A DNA stretch of 64,000 bases from Pseudomonas gozinkensis (GTDB lineage Bacteria; Pseudomonadota; Gammaproteobacteria; Pseudomonadales; Pseudomonadaceae). Numbering within the stretch: the stretch's first letter is position 1; every line of letters begins with the position of its first letter. The stretch lies in the NCBI RefSeq assembly GCF_014863585.1, contig NZ_CP062253.1, positions 5,331,001 to 5,395,000 on the forward strand. The letters are read 5' to 3'. The notes beneath the pieces were generated by a model, which saw only the letters and a list, made by a program, of their open reading frames with translations, was not told the DNA's origin and made no database searches. Both the position numbers and the translations under genes were made by a program. This document shows positions 33,839 to 43,276 of this stretch, piece by piece.

Positions 33839-34213
33839 ATGGATGGTGTGGTTGCTTTAATGGCCTGGGCCGGCATGTGGGTGTGGGTCGTCCGGCATCG
33901 CGGCGCGTGGAATCTGCTTCTCGCCAATGTGCTGGGCGCAGCCAGCGGCATGGTGGTGGGTGTTGCAGTCAGCGAGCTTTGTATTGGCCTGTTCGGATCA
34001 ACCCGACCGCCGATTTATGGCGTCATGGGCATACTGCTGGAAATAATGGCAACGGTTGCCACGCTGGTGGGTGTCTGGATGCTGGTGGCCCGTCGCTCGC
34101 AGGCTGAACATCCCGTCATGCGTCAACTTCAAGCCGCCGCGTGCGGCATGGTGGCGTGCTTAGTGGCGATCATATTTTTCGCAATCATCAATTCGCCCAA
34201 AGTCGGCATGTAA
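33839..34213 (+). CDS. Small membrane protein, tandem paralogue 1
   Basis: 124 residues from the ATG at 33839, with AAGGA eight bases upstream; an earlier ATG at 33830 sits too close to it. Three or four transmembrane segments: VALMAWAGMWVWVV, NVLGAASGMVVGVAVSELCI, GILLEIMATVATLVGVWMLV and CGMVACLVAIIFFAII. The first ~45 residues align with the protein at 34324 (WVVRHRGAWNLLLANVLGAA versus WVVKNRGSWNLFYGNLVGAA), so the two arose by duplication. Upstream DNA is also duplicated. Confidence 0.72.
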   Translation: MDGVVALMAWAGMWVWVVRHRGAWNLLLANVLGAASGMVVGVAVSELCIGLFGSTRPPIYGVMGILLEIMATVATLVGVWMLVARRSQAEHPVMRQLQAAACGMVACLVAIIFFAIINSPKVGM

Positions 34214-34323
34214 ATGTCTTCGTGGCGTCAGACCTCCATTTTGGTATCTTGCCGCCCATCGTCAGGACTTATTCTGCGCGACGCACTGTTTTCAGGTTTT
34301 TGCAGGTTTAAGGAAAGGATCGA

Positions 34324-35067
34324 ATGGAGTTTCTGCGTTTTCTGGCATTTGTCGCGGCCTGGGGTTTCATGTGGCGCTGGGTGGTGAAAAACCGCGGCAG
34401 CTGGAACCTGTTCTACGGCAATCTCGTCGGCGCGGCGGGCGGTTTCATTGTCGGGGTGGTGGTGTTGTCGATCACACTTTCGCTGTTCCCGTCGGCGGAC
34501 AAGCCTCGCAAACAGATTGAAGAGACAGTGGCTCAAGCGGCTGCACCTGCCGTGACAAAACCTGAAACGCTGACACCGCCGGTGACCGTACAAAAGCCGG
34601 CTCCAGAGCCTGATAACCTGCCGACGTTTATCGCCGGCAAACCACAAAACGAGCCGTCGCCACCCGAGTCCGCCTTGCTGCCGAACTACCGAAATCGCGT
34701 GGCGGAGTCGATCTCGGAGAAAACCCGACAGGACCAATACGACGAGGCGTTCGCTTCGATCCGCGCACAGGTCGGCGATGAACCGGGCGCTGACCAGTCG
34801 CCGATCGCGTCGGTCATGTGCATCCCCTTCGTTCGACAAGCCATGCGCTTTCCGGCGTCGGCGTTCCTTGTCGAGAACGCCCCCGAATCGGCTCAGCGAT
34901 TCAAGGATCAGATCTACACCATCAGCAACACCATCACTGCGCGCAACATGCTGGGTGATGACATCAGCTACCGGTTCGACTGTTCCCTGCAGCGGATCGC
35001 GGGCACGGACGCAGGTTTTGCCGCCTGGAAACTGCTGGATCTAAAGCTGCAAAAAACCGGATCTTAA
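34324..35067 (+). CDS. Membrane-anchored protein, tandem paralogue 2
   Basis: 247 residues. The N-terminal membrane hairpin MEFLRFLAFVAAWGFMWRWV plus GAAGGFIVGVVVLSITLSLF is shared with the gene at 33839. Then a Pro/Glu-rich linker (~60-110) and a soluble C-terminal domain (VMCIPFVRQAMRFPASAFLV, then QIYTISNTITARNMLGDDIS) that resembles small periplasmic substrate-type domains. AAAGGA lies four bases upstream. Function unknown. Confidence 0.72.
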   Translation: MEFLRFLAFVAAWGFMWRWVVKNRGSWNLFYGNLVGAAGGFIVGVVVLSITLSLFPSADKPRKQIEETVAQAAAPAVTKPETLTPPVTVQKPAPEPDNLPTFIAGKPQNEPSPPESALLPNYRNRVAESISEKTRQDQYDEAFASIRAQVGDEPGADQSPIASVMCIPFVRQAMRFPASAFLVENAPESAQRFKDQIYTISNTITARNMLGDDISYRFDCSLQRIAGTDAGFAAWKLLDLKLQKTGS

Positions 35068-35137
35068 GCCTCGTTTAAGGGTGACGGGCGCCAGCTGCGC
35101 TATGATCGCCGGCTGTGCGCCCAGAGCCTGATCCCGG

Positions 35138-37057
35138 ATGTCCCGCCCCTTGGAAGACCTTGCTCCACTCCCGCCGGTATTGGCCGGCCCGATCCTGCGA
35201 CGGCTGGAGCCGATGCGACTGGTGCTATGGCTCGTTGGCAGCCGACAGCTCTCATTGACTCTGCGCCTGCAAGGCGCAGGAGACATTCCACTGGATGCGG
35301 GAAAATGCACAGTCATTCAGATAGGCACGCGGGCGTTTGTTCACCTGATCGATGTCCCCCTCGAAACCGCTCTGCCCTGCGACACCCGCATCGATTACGA
35401 CCTGTTGATCGATGGGCAGCAGCCGATCGCCGACTGGGCGCCACACCTGCTCTACGACAACGCCAGCGGCCCGAACTTCGTCCTGCGTTCGCGCATCGAC
35501 CAGTTGTTGCACGGCTCCTGCCGCAAGCCCCATCACCCGGCCGCCGACGGTCTGCTCTGCGTTGATCGGTTGCTGGCCGCCGAAACCGGTCCGCAGCAAC
35601 GACCCGCCCTGTTAATGATGAGCGGTGATCAGGTTTACGCCGACGATGTGGCCGGTCCGATGCTGCGGGCGATTCATGCCCTGATCGAGCGCCTCGGCCT
35701 GTTCGGTGAGCACCTCGAAGGCGCGGTGGTCAGCGACAGCGCGAAACTCTACGGCCACCCGGCCAGTTACTACCATCGTGCGGATCTGCTGCCGGCACTC
35801 GAGAGCAACGAGACATTGCGCGAGCGTTTCTTCGGGGGCGCGCGCAAGCCGATTTTCACCAGCAGCAGCGCCGACAATCACCTTGTGACGTTTGCCGAAG
35901 TCATGGCCATGTATTTGCTGGTGTGGTCGCCAACGCCCTGGGCACTGGTCAATCCGCAGCCACCCGCACTGACGCCTGGACGCCTCAAGCGCTATGCCCT
36001 GGAACAGACCCGTATCGACGGGTTCAAGGCCGGCCTCGGCCAGGTGGCCCGGGCATTGGCGCATTTGCCAAGCCTGATGATCTTCGATGACCACGACATC
36101 ACCGACGACTGGAACCTGTCCGCGCAATGGGAGGAAACGGCCTACGGCCACCCGTTCTCCAAACGCATCATCGGCAACGCGCTGATCGCCTACATGTTGT
36201 GTCAGGGCTGGGGCAATAACCCGGATGCATTCAGCGCAGTGCTGGAGAAAACCCGCGGCCTTAGCGCCAGCAGTGATGACCGCTATCTTGACGCTCCCGT
36301 GCAGGACGGATTGATTGATGAGCTGTTGCGTTTTCAGCAATGGCATTTCGTATTGCCGAGCATCCCGGCGCTGGTCGTGCTCGACACCCGCACCCGACGC
36401 TGGCGCAGCGAGATGGCGCTCAAACAACCGTCAGGTTTGCTGGACTGGGAAGCCTTGAGCGAACTGCAGCAGGAACTGCTCGACCACCCTTCGGCGATCA
36501 TCGTTTCGCCGGCGCCGATCTTCGGCGTGAAGCTGATTGAAACCGTGCAGCGAGTGTTCAGCTGGTGCGGTTATCCGCTGCTGGTGGACGCGGAAAACTG
36601 GATGGCCCATCGCGGCGCAGCCCAAGTCATCCTGAACATTTTCCGACACTCGCGTACACCGGGCAGTTACGTGGTGCTGTCAGGCGACGTGCATTATTCT
36701 TTCGTCTACGAAGTCCTGATCCGACACCGCAAGGCCGGCCCGCGCATCTGGCAAATCACCAGCAGCGGCATCAAGAACGAGTTCCCGCCGACCCTGCTGG
36801 AATGGTTCGACCGCCTCAACCGCTGGCTCTACTCACCACGCTCGCCCCTCAACTGGCTGACCAAACGCCGCCGCATGCGCATCGTCCCGTACATGCCGGA
36901 ACACGCCGAAGCGGGTGAACGGCTGTGGAATTCGGCGGGGATCGGCCAGGTGTTTTTCAATCAACAGGGGCAGCCGAGCGACATCATCCAGCACAACTCG
37001 AACGGCGCACCGAAGACCCGGATGCTGGCGCCGGATTTGTCGGACTACCCTGATTAG
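35138..37057 (+). CDS. PhoD-like metallophosphatase family protein
   Basis: 639 residues. Metal-binding motifs LLMMSGDQVYADDVAGPML (near 155-175), LMIFDDHDITDDWNL (near 315), DTRTRRWRS and VVLSGDVHYSF (near 515) are those of PhoD-type phosphodiesterases/phosphatases. No signal peptide is seen, so it appears cytoplasmic, unlike classical Tat-exported PhoD. An N-terminal extension (~110 residues) fits the DUF7800-type N-domain. Substrate unknown. Monocistronic. Confidence 0.88.
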   Translation: MSRPLEDLAPLPPVLAGPILRRLEPMRLVLWLVGSRQLSLTLRLQGAGDIPLDAGKCTVIQIGTRAFVHLIDVPLETALPCDTRIDYDLLIDGQQPIADWAPHLLYDNASGPNFVLRSRIDQLLHGSCRKPHHPAADGLLCVDRLLAAETGPQQRPALLMMSGDQVYADDVAGPMLRAIHALIERLGLFGEHLEGAVVSDSAKLYGHPASYYHRADLLPALESNETLRERFFGGARKPIFTSSSADNHLVTFAEVMAMYLLVWSPTPWALVNPQPPALTPGRLKRYALEQTRIDGFKAGLGQVARALAHLPSLMIFDDHDITDDWNLSAQWEETAYGHPFSKRIIGNALIAYMLCQGWGNNPDAFSAVLEKTRGLSASSDDRYLDAPVQDGLIDELLRFQQWHFVLPSIPALVVLDTRTRRWRSEMALKQPSGLLDWEALSELQQELLDHPSAIIVSPAPIFGVKLIETVQRVFSWCGYPLLVDAENWMAHRGAAQVILNIFRHSRTPGSYVVLSGDVHYSFVYEVLIRHRKAGPRIWQITSSGIKNEFPPTLLEWFDRLNRWLYSPRSPLNWLTKRRRMRIVPYMPEHAEAGERLWNSAGIGQVFFNQQGQPSDIIQHNSNGAPKTRMLAPDLSDYPD

Positions 37058-37256
37058 AAAAATCTCACGTAGAGAGTGAGAGAGATGGCAGGCTCGTCGG
37101 AATCAGCTTACAGAAGACCCAGAAACGTCTCGAAGAGACTTCGGTGATACTCAGCACACCGCAGGCAGCCCGTCTGCGGCACAACCACTGATAGGTATCG
37201 CCTTGTCTTCCTGTACTCATTTCTGTACGTTCTTTGCATCAAGCGAGGACTACAAC

Positions 37257-37511
37257 ATGGACACTATCAACTACACCACAGCTCGTGCGCACTTGGCTGA
37301 AACCATGGATCGCGTGAATGAAGACTGCGCCCCGCTTCTGGTAACCCGCCAAAAAGGCGAGCCTGTAGTGATGATGTCTCTGGCCGAATACAACGCGCTG
37401 GAAGAAACGGCCTATCTGCTGCGTTCTCCGGCCAATGCCGAGCGCTTGATCAAATCGATTGGCGAAATGCGCGCTGGAAAAGTCAAAGTCAGGCAACTGA
37501 TTGAAGAATGA
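37257..37511 (+). CDS. yefM: Antitoxin YefM (Phd/YefM family)
   Basis: 84 residues from the ATG at 37257 (MDTINYTTARAHLAETMDRV), with GAGG about eight bases upstream. LLVTRQKGEPVVMMSLAEYN and ETAYLLRSPANAERLIKSI are classic YefM. It binds YoeB through its C-terminus and represses the operon through its N-terminal DNA-binding fold. Overlaps yoeB by four bases. Confidence 0.95.
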   Translation: MDTINYTTARAHLAETMDRVNEDCAPLLVTRQKGEPVVMMSLAEYNALEETAYLLRSPANAERLIKSIGEMRAGKVKVRQLIEE

Positions 37512-37762
37512 AAATCCAGTTCACGCCGACGGGCTGGGAAGACTACTTGTGGTTTCAGCAAAACGATAAGGCCGGTCTCAAACGAATCAATCTTTTGATC
37601 AAAGCGATCCAGCGCCAACCCTTTGAAGGCTTGGGTAAACCGGAGCCGCTCAAGCACAACATGAGCGGCTTCTGGTCACGGCGGATAACTGCCGAGCATC
37701 GCCTGGTCTATGCAATCGTAGACGGCGAAATCTGCGTCATAACATGCAGATTTCACTACTGA
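37508..37762 (+). CDS. yoeB: Toxin YoeB (ribosome-dependent mRNA interferase)
   Basis: 84 residues. Family pattern: FTPTGWEDYLWFQQNDKAGL, IQRQPFEGLGKPEPLKHNMS, GFWSRRITAEHRLVYAI and the C-terminal ITCRFHY, with the catalytic Glu, Arg, His and Tyr retained. ATGA overlap with yefM. The full-length protein looks active. Confidence 0.95.
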   Translation: MKIQFTPTGWEDYLWFQQNDKAGLKRINLLIKAIQRQPFEGLGKPEPLKHNMSGFWSRRITAEHRLVYAIVDGEICVITCRFHY

Positions 37763-37770
37763 CCGAGGGA

Positions 37771-38943
37771 TCAGACACGGCTCAGGGAACGGCCCACCCC
37801 TCTGACAATCATCCCCACCTCCCGCTCATCAATCGTCAGCGGCGGCAGCAGCCGGATCGTCTTGCCGCGAGTGACGTTGATCAGCAGTCCATGATCCCGC
37901 GCGGCAATCAGTGTCAGGTCGCGGATCGGCTGTTTGAGTTCGATGCCTATCATCAGCCCTTGCCCACGAATCGCCAGTACGTTCGGATTGTCCGCCAGCT
38001 CTGCACACAAGCGGGTCAGCAGGCGCTCGCCCTGGACCGTGGCATTTTCCAGCAGGCCTTGCTCCTCGATGATCTCAAGTACGGTGCAGCCCACCCGGCA
38101 CGCCAGTGGATTGCCGCCGAAGGTGCTGCCGTGGCTGCCGGGGGTGAACAGATCCGCCGCCCGGCCCCGTGCCAGACAGGCGCCGATTGGCACGCCGTTG
38201 CCCAGGCCCTTGGCGAGGGTCATGACGTCGGGAACGATGCCTTCGTGCTGGAACGCAAACCAGCGGCCGGTGCGACCGATGCCGGTCTGGATTTCGTCGA
38301 GCATCAGCAGCCAGGCGTGACGGTTACACAACTCACGAAGGGCCTTGAGGTAGCCGGGCGGCGCCAGCTGGACGCCGCTTTCGCCCTGGATCGGTTCGAC
38401 CAGAATCGCCACGATCCGCTGGCCTTGCTTGCGCTGCACTTGTTCCAGCGCCTCAAGATCGCCGAACGGCACTTTGACGAAATCCCCGGGCAAGTCATTG
38501 AAACCCAGGCGCACCGCCGGACCATCGCTGGCTGACAGAGTGCCGAGGGTACGGCCATGAAACGCGTTGGCCATCACCACCACCAGCGGCTGTTCGATGC
38601 CTTTGCGCCAGCCGTAGAGGCGCGCCAGTTTCAGCGCGGTTTCGTTGGCCTCGGCACCGGAGTTGTTGAAGAACGCCCGCTCCATCCCCGCCAGTTGCGT
38701 CAGCTTCTGCGCCAGCGATTGTTGCCAGTCGATGCTGTAGAGGTTGGAGGTGTGCAGCAGCAATCCCGCCTGCTCGCTGATCGCCGACACGATGCGCGGG
38801 TGCGAGTGACCGACATTGGTCACCGCCACGCCCGCCACCGCGTCCAGATACTCGCGGCCCGCCTGATCCCAGAGTCGGGTGCCCAGGCCTTTGATGAAGC
38901 TCAAGTCCAGCGGTTGATAGGTGTTCATCAGGGCGGCGGTCAT
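37771..38943 (-). CDS. Acetylornithine-type class III aminotransferase
   Basis: 390 residues. PLP enzyme with [15 protein letters not shown] near residue 99, [11 protein letters not shown] near 128, [12 protein letters not shown] near 217 and the PLP lysine in [16 protein letters not shown] near 247. Closest by pattern to acetylornithine/succinylornithine aminotransferases (ArgD/AstC), but the neighbourhood has no arginine genes, so substrate is open. Divergent from the LysR gene, which probably controls it. C-terminus GVGRSLSRV. Confidence 0.85.
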   Translation of the reverse strand: MTAALMNTYQPLDLSFIKGLGTRLWDQAGREYLDAVAGVAVTNVGHSHPRIVSAISEQAGLLLHTSNLYSIDWQQSLAQKLTQLAGMERAFFNNSGAEANETALKLARLYGWRKGIEQPLVVVMANAFHGRTLGTLSASDGPAVRLGFNDLPGDFVKVPFGDLEALEQVQRKQGQRIVAILVEPIQGESGVQLAPPGYLKALRELCNRHAWLLMLDEIQTGIGRTGRWFAFQHEGIVPDVMTLAKGLGNGVPIGACLARGRAADLFTPGSHGSTFGGNPLACRVGCTVLEIIEEQGLLENATVQGERLLTRLCAELADNPNVLAIRGQGLMIGIELKQPIRDLTLIAARDHGLLINVTRGKTIRLLPPLTIDEREVGMIVRGVGRSLSRV

Positions 38944-39045
38944 GTCGGCAAACTCCAGCGAGGTGAGAGGTGCTGGCAGTATGGTTATCCACCTGAACTG
39001 GATAAACTCGGTAAAACTTCAATCATTTAAAAGCCGGGCTTGATA

Positions 39046-39951
39046 ATGGATTTGTTCCAGTCGATGAGCGTGTACATCAAAGTGGTGGAGTCCGGCAGCA
39101 TGACCGCGGCCGCGCTGCAGTGCGAAATGTCCACGACCATGGTGGGCAATCACCTGCGGGCACTGGAGCAACGGCTCGGCGTGCAACTGCTGCAACGCAC
39201 CACCCGCCGCCAGCGACTGACCGAGTTTGGCAGCGTTTACTACCAGCGCTGCCTGGAAGTCCTAGGTCTGGTCGCCGACTCCGAACGCCTTGCCGAACAG
39301 ACGCTCGATGCACCGCGCGGCATCCTGCGGGTTACCGCGCCGCTGACCTTTGGCGTCGAACGTCTGGCCCCGGCGCTCAGTGAGTTTTCCCTGCAATGTC
39401 CGCTGGTCAAACTCGACGTGATCCTGACCAACCGCCGCCCGGATCTGTTGGAAAGCGGTCTTGACGTGGCCTTCCGGCTGGGCCACTTCGACCAGTCCAA
39501 CCTGATCGCCCGCCCCCTTATCGACTATACCCTGACGGTCTGCGCCTCCCCGGAGTACGTGGCCCGACGCGGCATGCCTCTCACCCCTGAAGAACTGCGC
39601 CAGCACGACTGCCTGTCCTTCGCCTACCCCGCCGGCGATGACTGGCATTCGGTGGAAAAACAATGGCGCCTAAGCGGCCCGGACGGCGAAATCATGGTCG
39701 ACGTCAAAGGCCCGATGCTGATCAACAGTTCCGCCGGCCTGCATCAGGCCGCTCGCACCGGCATGGGTATCGTGATGCTGCCGGACGCGCTGGTGGAACA
39801 GGACCTGCGCGACGGCAGACTGGTCGTCGTGATGCCGGACTACCAACCGCCGAACCGCCCGATGCACCTGCTCTACGCGCCGGATCGCTATCGGTTGCCG
39901 AAACTGCGTCGTTTCGTCGAGTTCGCCATGCAGATGTGGGGCAGACCTTAA
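39046..39951 (+). CDS. LysR-family transcriptional regulator
   Basis: 301 residues from the ATG at 39046 (MDLFQSMSVYIKVVESGSMT). Winged HTH: MTAAALQCEMSTTMVGNHLR and ALEQRLGVQLLQRTTRRQRL. The effector domain follows (LRVTAPLTFGVERLAPALSE). Of the DsdC/AaeR-like subgroup with DCLSFAYPAGDDWH in the middle. Divergent from the aminotransferase with ~100 bp between, the usual arrangement for a LysR regulator and its target. Confidence 0.93.
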   Translation: MDLFQSMSVYIKVVESGSMTAAALQCEMSTTMVGNHLRALEQRLGVQLLQRTTRRQRLTEFGSVYYQRCLEVLGLVADSERLAEQTLDAPRGILRVTAPLTFGVERLAPALSEFSLQCPLVKLDVILTNRRPDLLESGLDVAFRLGHFDQSNLIARPLIDYTLTVCASPEYVARRGMPLTPEELRQHDCLSFAYPAGDDWHSVEKQWRLSGPDGEIMVDVKGPMLINSSAGLHQAARTGMGIVMLPDALVEQDLRDGRLVVVMPDYQPPNRPMHLLYAPDRYRLPKLRRFVEFAMQMWGRP

Positions 39952-39996
39952 GCAACGCGACTACTGTTGGAAATACACCAGGGACGGGATCCACGA

Positions 39997-40401
39997 ATGA
40001 ACAAAGAGATTTCAATACGCGACCTCCTGCCCACGGAAGTGGAAGCGGCAAGGCAGTTTCTGGAGCGGCACGGCTGGGCTCATCGCATCGGCACCGCCGA
40101 ACATTTCGCACAGCTTGTTCAGAACTCTCAGCGCACTGCGGTTGCATTGAGCGGCCAGCAGATTGTCGGCTTTGCCCGTGGTATCACCGATGGCCTGTCC
40201 AACGGTTACCTGTCGATGGTCGTGGTCGACGGGCAACATCGGCGCGCGGGTATCGGGCGGGCGCTGGTCGAACAGGTGATGGGCGACAACCCTGACATTA
40301 CCTGGGTCCTGCGTGCCGGACGCGATGGTGCAGAGGCGTTTTTCGCCAGTCTTGGATTTGAGACGTCGGTGATTGCGATGGAGCGTTTGCGGCTGAAATA
40401 G
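39997..40401 (+). CDS. GNAT-family N-acetyltransferase
   Basis: 134 residues from the ATG at 39997. The acetyl-CoA site is LSMVVVDGQHRRAGIGRALV (motif Q/R-x-x-G-x-G/A) and the C-terminal strand AFFASLGFETSVIAMERLRL. Substrate unknown. An in-frame ATG ten codons upstream lacks a ribosome-binding site. Co-directional with the LysR gene. Confidence 0.85.
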   Translation: MNKEISIRDLLPTEVEAARQFLERHGWAHRIGTAEHFAQLVQNSQRTAVALSGQQIVGFARGITDGLSNGYLSMVVVDGQHRRAGIGRALVEQVMGDNPDITWVLRAGRDGAEAFFASLGFETSVIAMERLRLK

Positions 40402-40576
40402 CCTGTGTGAAACGCTGATTCTTCATTGTGCTTGTTTAATCACTCAACAAATTTGAATGCCATTTCCGAGATGTCCGTAGGAAGCGTCTCGACCCACATT
40501 TCCGGCATTCGCACACTCAGCCAGCCTGAATACAATCCGCCGACTTCTGCAAGCGCGGACGCATTCAAGGCCCCAC

Positions 40577-42058
40577 ATGACCTTCAGCTCACCCAAGTTC
40601 TTCCTGATCTACCTGCCCGTTGTCTTTTTTGTGTACTTCTTCCTGAATCGTCAGCGGCTGGTCACGGCTGGAAAAGTCTGGCTTGTCATTGCCAGTCTGA
40701 TTTTCTATGGGCACTGGAGCGTCGCTTACATTCCCTTGCTCATGTTCTCCATCGGCTTCAACTTCATTGTCGGAAAAGCCCTCGCGGGCCCCGACAACAA
40801 CCTGCCGTCAGGCCTGTCGAAAAGGACCATTCTGTGCATTGGAATAGTCACCGACCTGGCCTTGCTCGGGTATTTCAAATACAGCAACTTCCTGCTCGAC
40901 AACATCAACTCGGCGCTCGGCACAGAGTTGTTTTTCTACCAGGTCATTTTGCCTCTGGGCATCAGCTTCTACACGTTTACGCAAATCGCCTTTCTGGTGG
41001 ACTGTTACAAGAACCTCGCGAAAGAGTACAGCTTCGTCAACTACGCGCTGTTCGTAACGTTCTTCCCTCACCTGATCGCCGGGCCGATTCTTCACCATAA
41101 AGAAATGATGAGTCAGTTTCAGTCGCGCTGGACGCTCGTCATTCGCCACAGAAACGTGGTCATGGGCCTGTTCATTTTCAGCATCGGTCTGTTCAAGAAA
41201 GTGATGATTGCCGACACCTTTGCCGTATGGGCGGATGCCGGGTTCACTCAGGGTGTCAGTCATGATTTTTTCAGTGCGTGGACGACCAGTTTTTCCTACA
41301 CCTTTCAGCTCTACTTCGACTTCAGCGGCTACTGCGACATGGCAATTGGCGCCGCCTTGCTGTTCAACATATGGCTACCGCTGAACTTCAACTCACCTTA
41401 CAAAGCGCTGGACATCCAGGACTTCTGGCGGCGCTGGCACATGACGTTGAGCCGTTATCTTCGTGACTACCTATACGTACCGCTGGGCGGTAACCGGTGC
41501 GGCCGGCAGCGTTTGTATTTCAATCTGATGGTGACTTTCGTTCTCGGCGGTCTCTGGCACGGTGCGAGCTGGATGTTCATCATCTGGGGGGCATTGCATG
41601 GCGGCGCCATTGTCACGCACCGGATCTGGAAACATACGGGCCTGTCGCTGCCCGACCCTGTCGGATGGTTTGTCACGTTCATGTTCGTGAACATCACGTG
41701 GGTGTTCTTCAGAGCCGATTCCGTTGACGATGCACTGCGCATATTGCGCGCAATGGTTGATTTCGACTCGATCCATCAGCTCTCCGTAAACACCGTCCCG
41801 ACTGCCAGCCTTGCCTGGGGCGGGACGTTTTCCGACCGATTGCTCGAGACCCTGCCCGCAGGCCTGGTCGCCAGCCTTGCACCGACATTGATGATTGCCG
41901 TCGCGCTGCTGATCATCCGCCGCAAAAACGCTTTCGAACTCACCGCTCACACTGATTTCGGGAAGGTGGAGACGTTCGCCATGTCCACGCTGTTTTGTCT
42001 TTCGCTGTACGCCAGCGTGCAAAGCAAAAGCCCCGTTTTCCTCTACTTCAACTTCTAG
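40577..42058 (+). CDS. MBOAT-family O-acyltransferase (AlgI-like)
   Basis: 493 residues, about eleven transmembrane segments. AlgI/DltB pattern: MTFSSPKFFLIYLPVVFFVY, GISFYTFTQIAFLVDCYKN, FFPHLIAGPILHHKEM, FDFSGYCDMAIGAALLF, and FWRRWHMTLSRYLRDYLYVP, with catalytic His in GGLWHGASWMFIIWGALHG. Moves acyl (probably acetyl) groups across the inner membrane onto a periplasmic partner, presumably the product of the next gene. No alginate or cellulose genes nearby, so the acceptor polymer is unknown. Confidence 0.92.
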   Translation: MTFSSPKFFLIYLPVVFFVYFFLNRQRLVTAGKVWLVIASLIFYGHWSVAYIPLLMFSIGFNFIVGKALAGPDNNLPSGLSKRTILCIGIVTDLALLGYFKYSNFLLDNINSALGTELFFYQVILPLGISFYTFTQIAFLVDCYKNLAKEYSFVNYALFVTFFPHLIAGPILHHKEMMSQFQSRWTLVIRHRNVVMGLFIFSIGLFKKVMIADTFAVWADAGFTQGVSHDFFSAWTTSFSYTFQLYFDFSGYCDMAIGAALLFNIWLPLNFNSPYKALDIQDFWRRWHMTLSRYLRDYLYVPLGGNRCGRQRLYFNLMVTFVLGGLWHGASWMFIIWGALHGGAIVTHRIWKHTGLSLPDPVGWFVTFMFVNITWVFFRADSVDDALRILRAMVDFDSIHQLSVNTVPTASLAWGGTFSDRLLETLPAGLVASLAPTLMIAVALLIIRRKNAFELTAHTDFGKVETFAMSTLFCLSLYASVQSKSPVFLYFNF

Positions 42059-42070
42059 GGGCTTGCGCCT

Positions 42071-43198
42071 GTGAAAAGACATTTATATGCGGCGCTCACC
42101 CTGACGGTGTTGATCATGAGCACTGTTCCGACCATCAATCTGTACCAAGTGTTTACGACACAGAGCGACGTGAAGTGGTGGAAGGTCAAGGTGCTGTACA
42201 ACATGGACCTGTTTCATGGATTCATCAGCAAACTGATCTATCCCGTGGGGATATCGATTCATCCGGGCAAGGTCGTCATCGGAAAGGAAGGCTGGCTGTT
42301 TCTGGGCGACGAATATGCCGACAAGATTTCTGTAAAACGCGCGGGTGTTGACCAGAAAGAGATGCAAATCATCGAAAACGTCGCCAAATCCGTGGAGTCC
42401 TGGGATCAGTGGCTGAGCAGCAAAGGCGTAGCTGCTTTTCGCATTGTCATAGGCCCGGACAAGGACTCTGTATATCCGGAATACCTTCCGGACTGGTCGT
42501 CACGCACACACACCAGACCAACCGAAGTGCTGATGCGCCACGCCCGGGGCCATATTTATGTCGACCCCACAAAGGCGTTGGTACAAGCCAAACAACAGTT
42601 CACTCATCCGCTCTACTACCAGACCGACACCCACTGGAACAACGTCGGAGCCTGGATTGCCTTCGATGAGTTACGCAAGAGCCTGGCGAACACCCGGACT
42701 CAGTTGATCTGGCCGCAGGCCTGGGAACCCCTGACTCTGACCACACACAAGCGCGCTGGCGGCGACCTCGCGCAGTTTCTGCGGATCCAGGAGTCGCTGA
42801 GCGACAATGAAGTCGTACTCAACTTCCCCGACAAGTACGCTCTGCCGGTCGAACACCATGACTTCAACTCCGGTGAAATGACTTTCTCGGGTCAGAACAT
42901 CGGCATCGCATCCCCGGCGTCGCCCCTTCTGGTCAGGTCACCGCGAGCCTTGAATCCGAAAAAAGTGCTCTGGCTACGTGATTCGTTTGGCTCAGCAATG
43001 ACTCCCTTTATGACCGCAACTTTCACCGAGACGCTGCATGTGTATTACCTGCCCCTCAAACCCGAAGCACTGGTCGCACTCGTTGAGCGGTTTCAACCGG
43101 ACTATGTGTTCATCACCAGTGTCGAGCGCGATATTCGCGGAAATTTTTTCCAATCCAGCCCTCCCATCGCCAACGTTGATGCAGCAGTGACCAACTAG
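42071..43198 (+). CDS. AlgX/AlgJ-like SGNH-type O-acetyltransferase
   Basis: 375 residues from a GTG at 42071, 12 bp after the MBOAT gene. N-terminal signal-anchor (LTLTVLIMSTVPTINLYQVF). VVIGKEGWLFLGDEYADKIS near residue 75 and YYQTDTHWNNVGAWIAFDEL near 182 (Asp-x-His pair) with WLRDSFGSAMTPFM near 300 (catalytic Ser) are the AlgX/AlgJ catalytic signature. Likely transfers acetyl groups supplied by the MBOAT protein onto an exopolysaccharide in the periplasm. Confidence 0.9.
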   Translation: MKRHLYAALTLTVLIMSTVPTINLYQVFTTQSDVKWWKVKVLYNMDLFHGFISKLIYPVGISIHPGKVVIGKEGWLFLGDEYADKISVKRAGVDQKEMQIIENVAKSVESWDQWLSSKGVAAFRIVIGPDKDSVYPEYLPDWSSRTHTRPTEVLMRHARGHIYVDPTKALVQAKQQFTHPLYYQTDTHWNNVGAWIAFDELRKSLANTRTQLIWPQAWEPLTLTTHKRAGGDLAQFLRIQESLSDNEVVLNFPDKYALPVEHHDFNSGEMTFSGQNIGIASPASPLLVRSPRALNPKKVLWLRDSFGSAMTPFMTATFTETLHVYYLPLKPEALVALVERFQPDYVFITSVERDIRGNFFQSSPPIANVDAAVTN

Positions 43199-43276
43199 CC
43201 CAACAGGCGGATGCTTTTGCCTTGAGCTTGGCAACGGCTATGCTCGTCTTTCTCTTTCCAGCATGGATGCTGCGCA

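Noticed and set aside
34228..34839. 203-codon minus-strand frame opposite the 34324 gene
   Set aside because: Arg/His-rich antisense shadow; the plus-strand gene has membrane segments and a ribosome-binding site.
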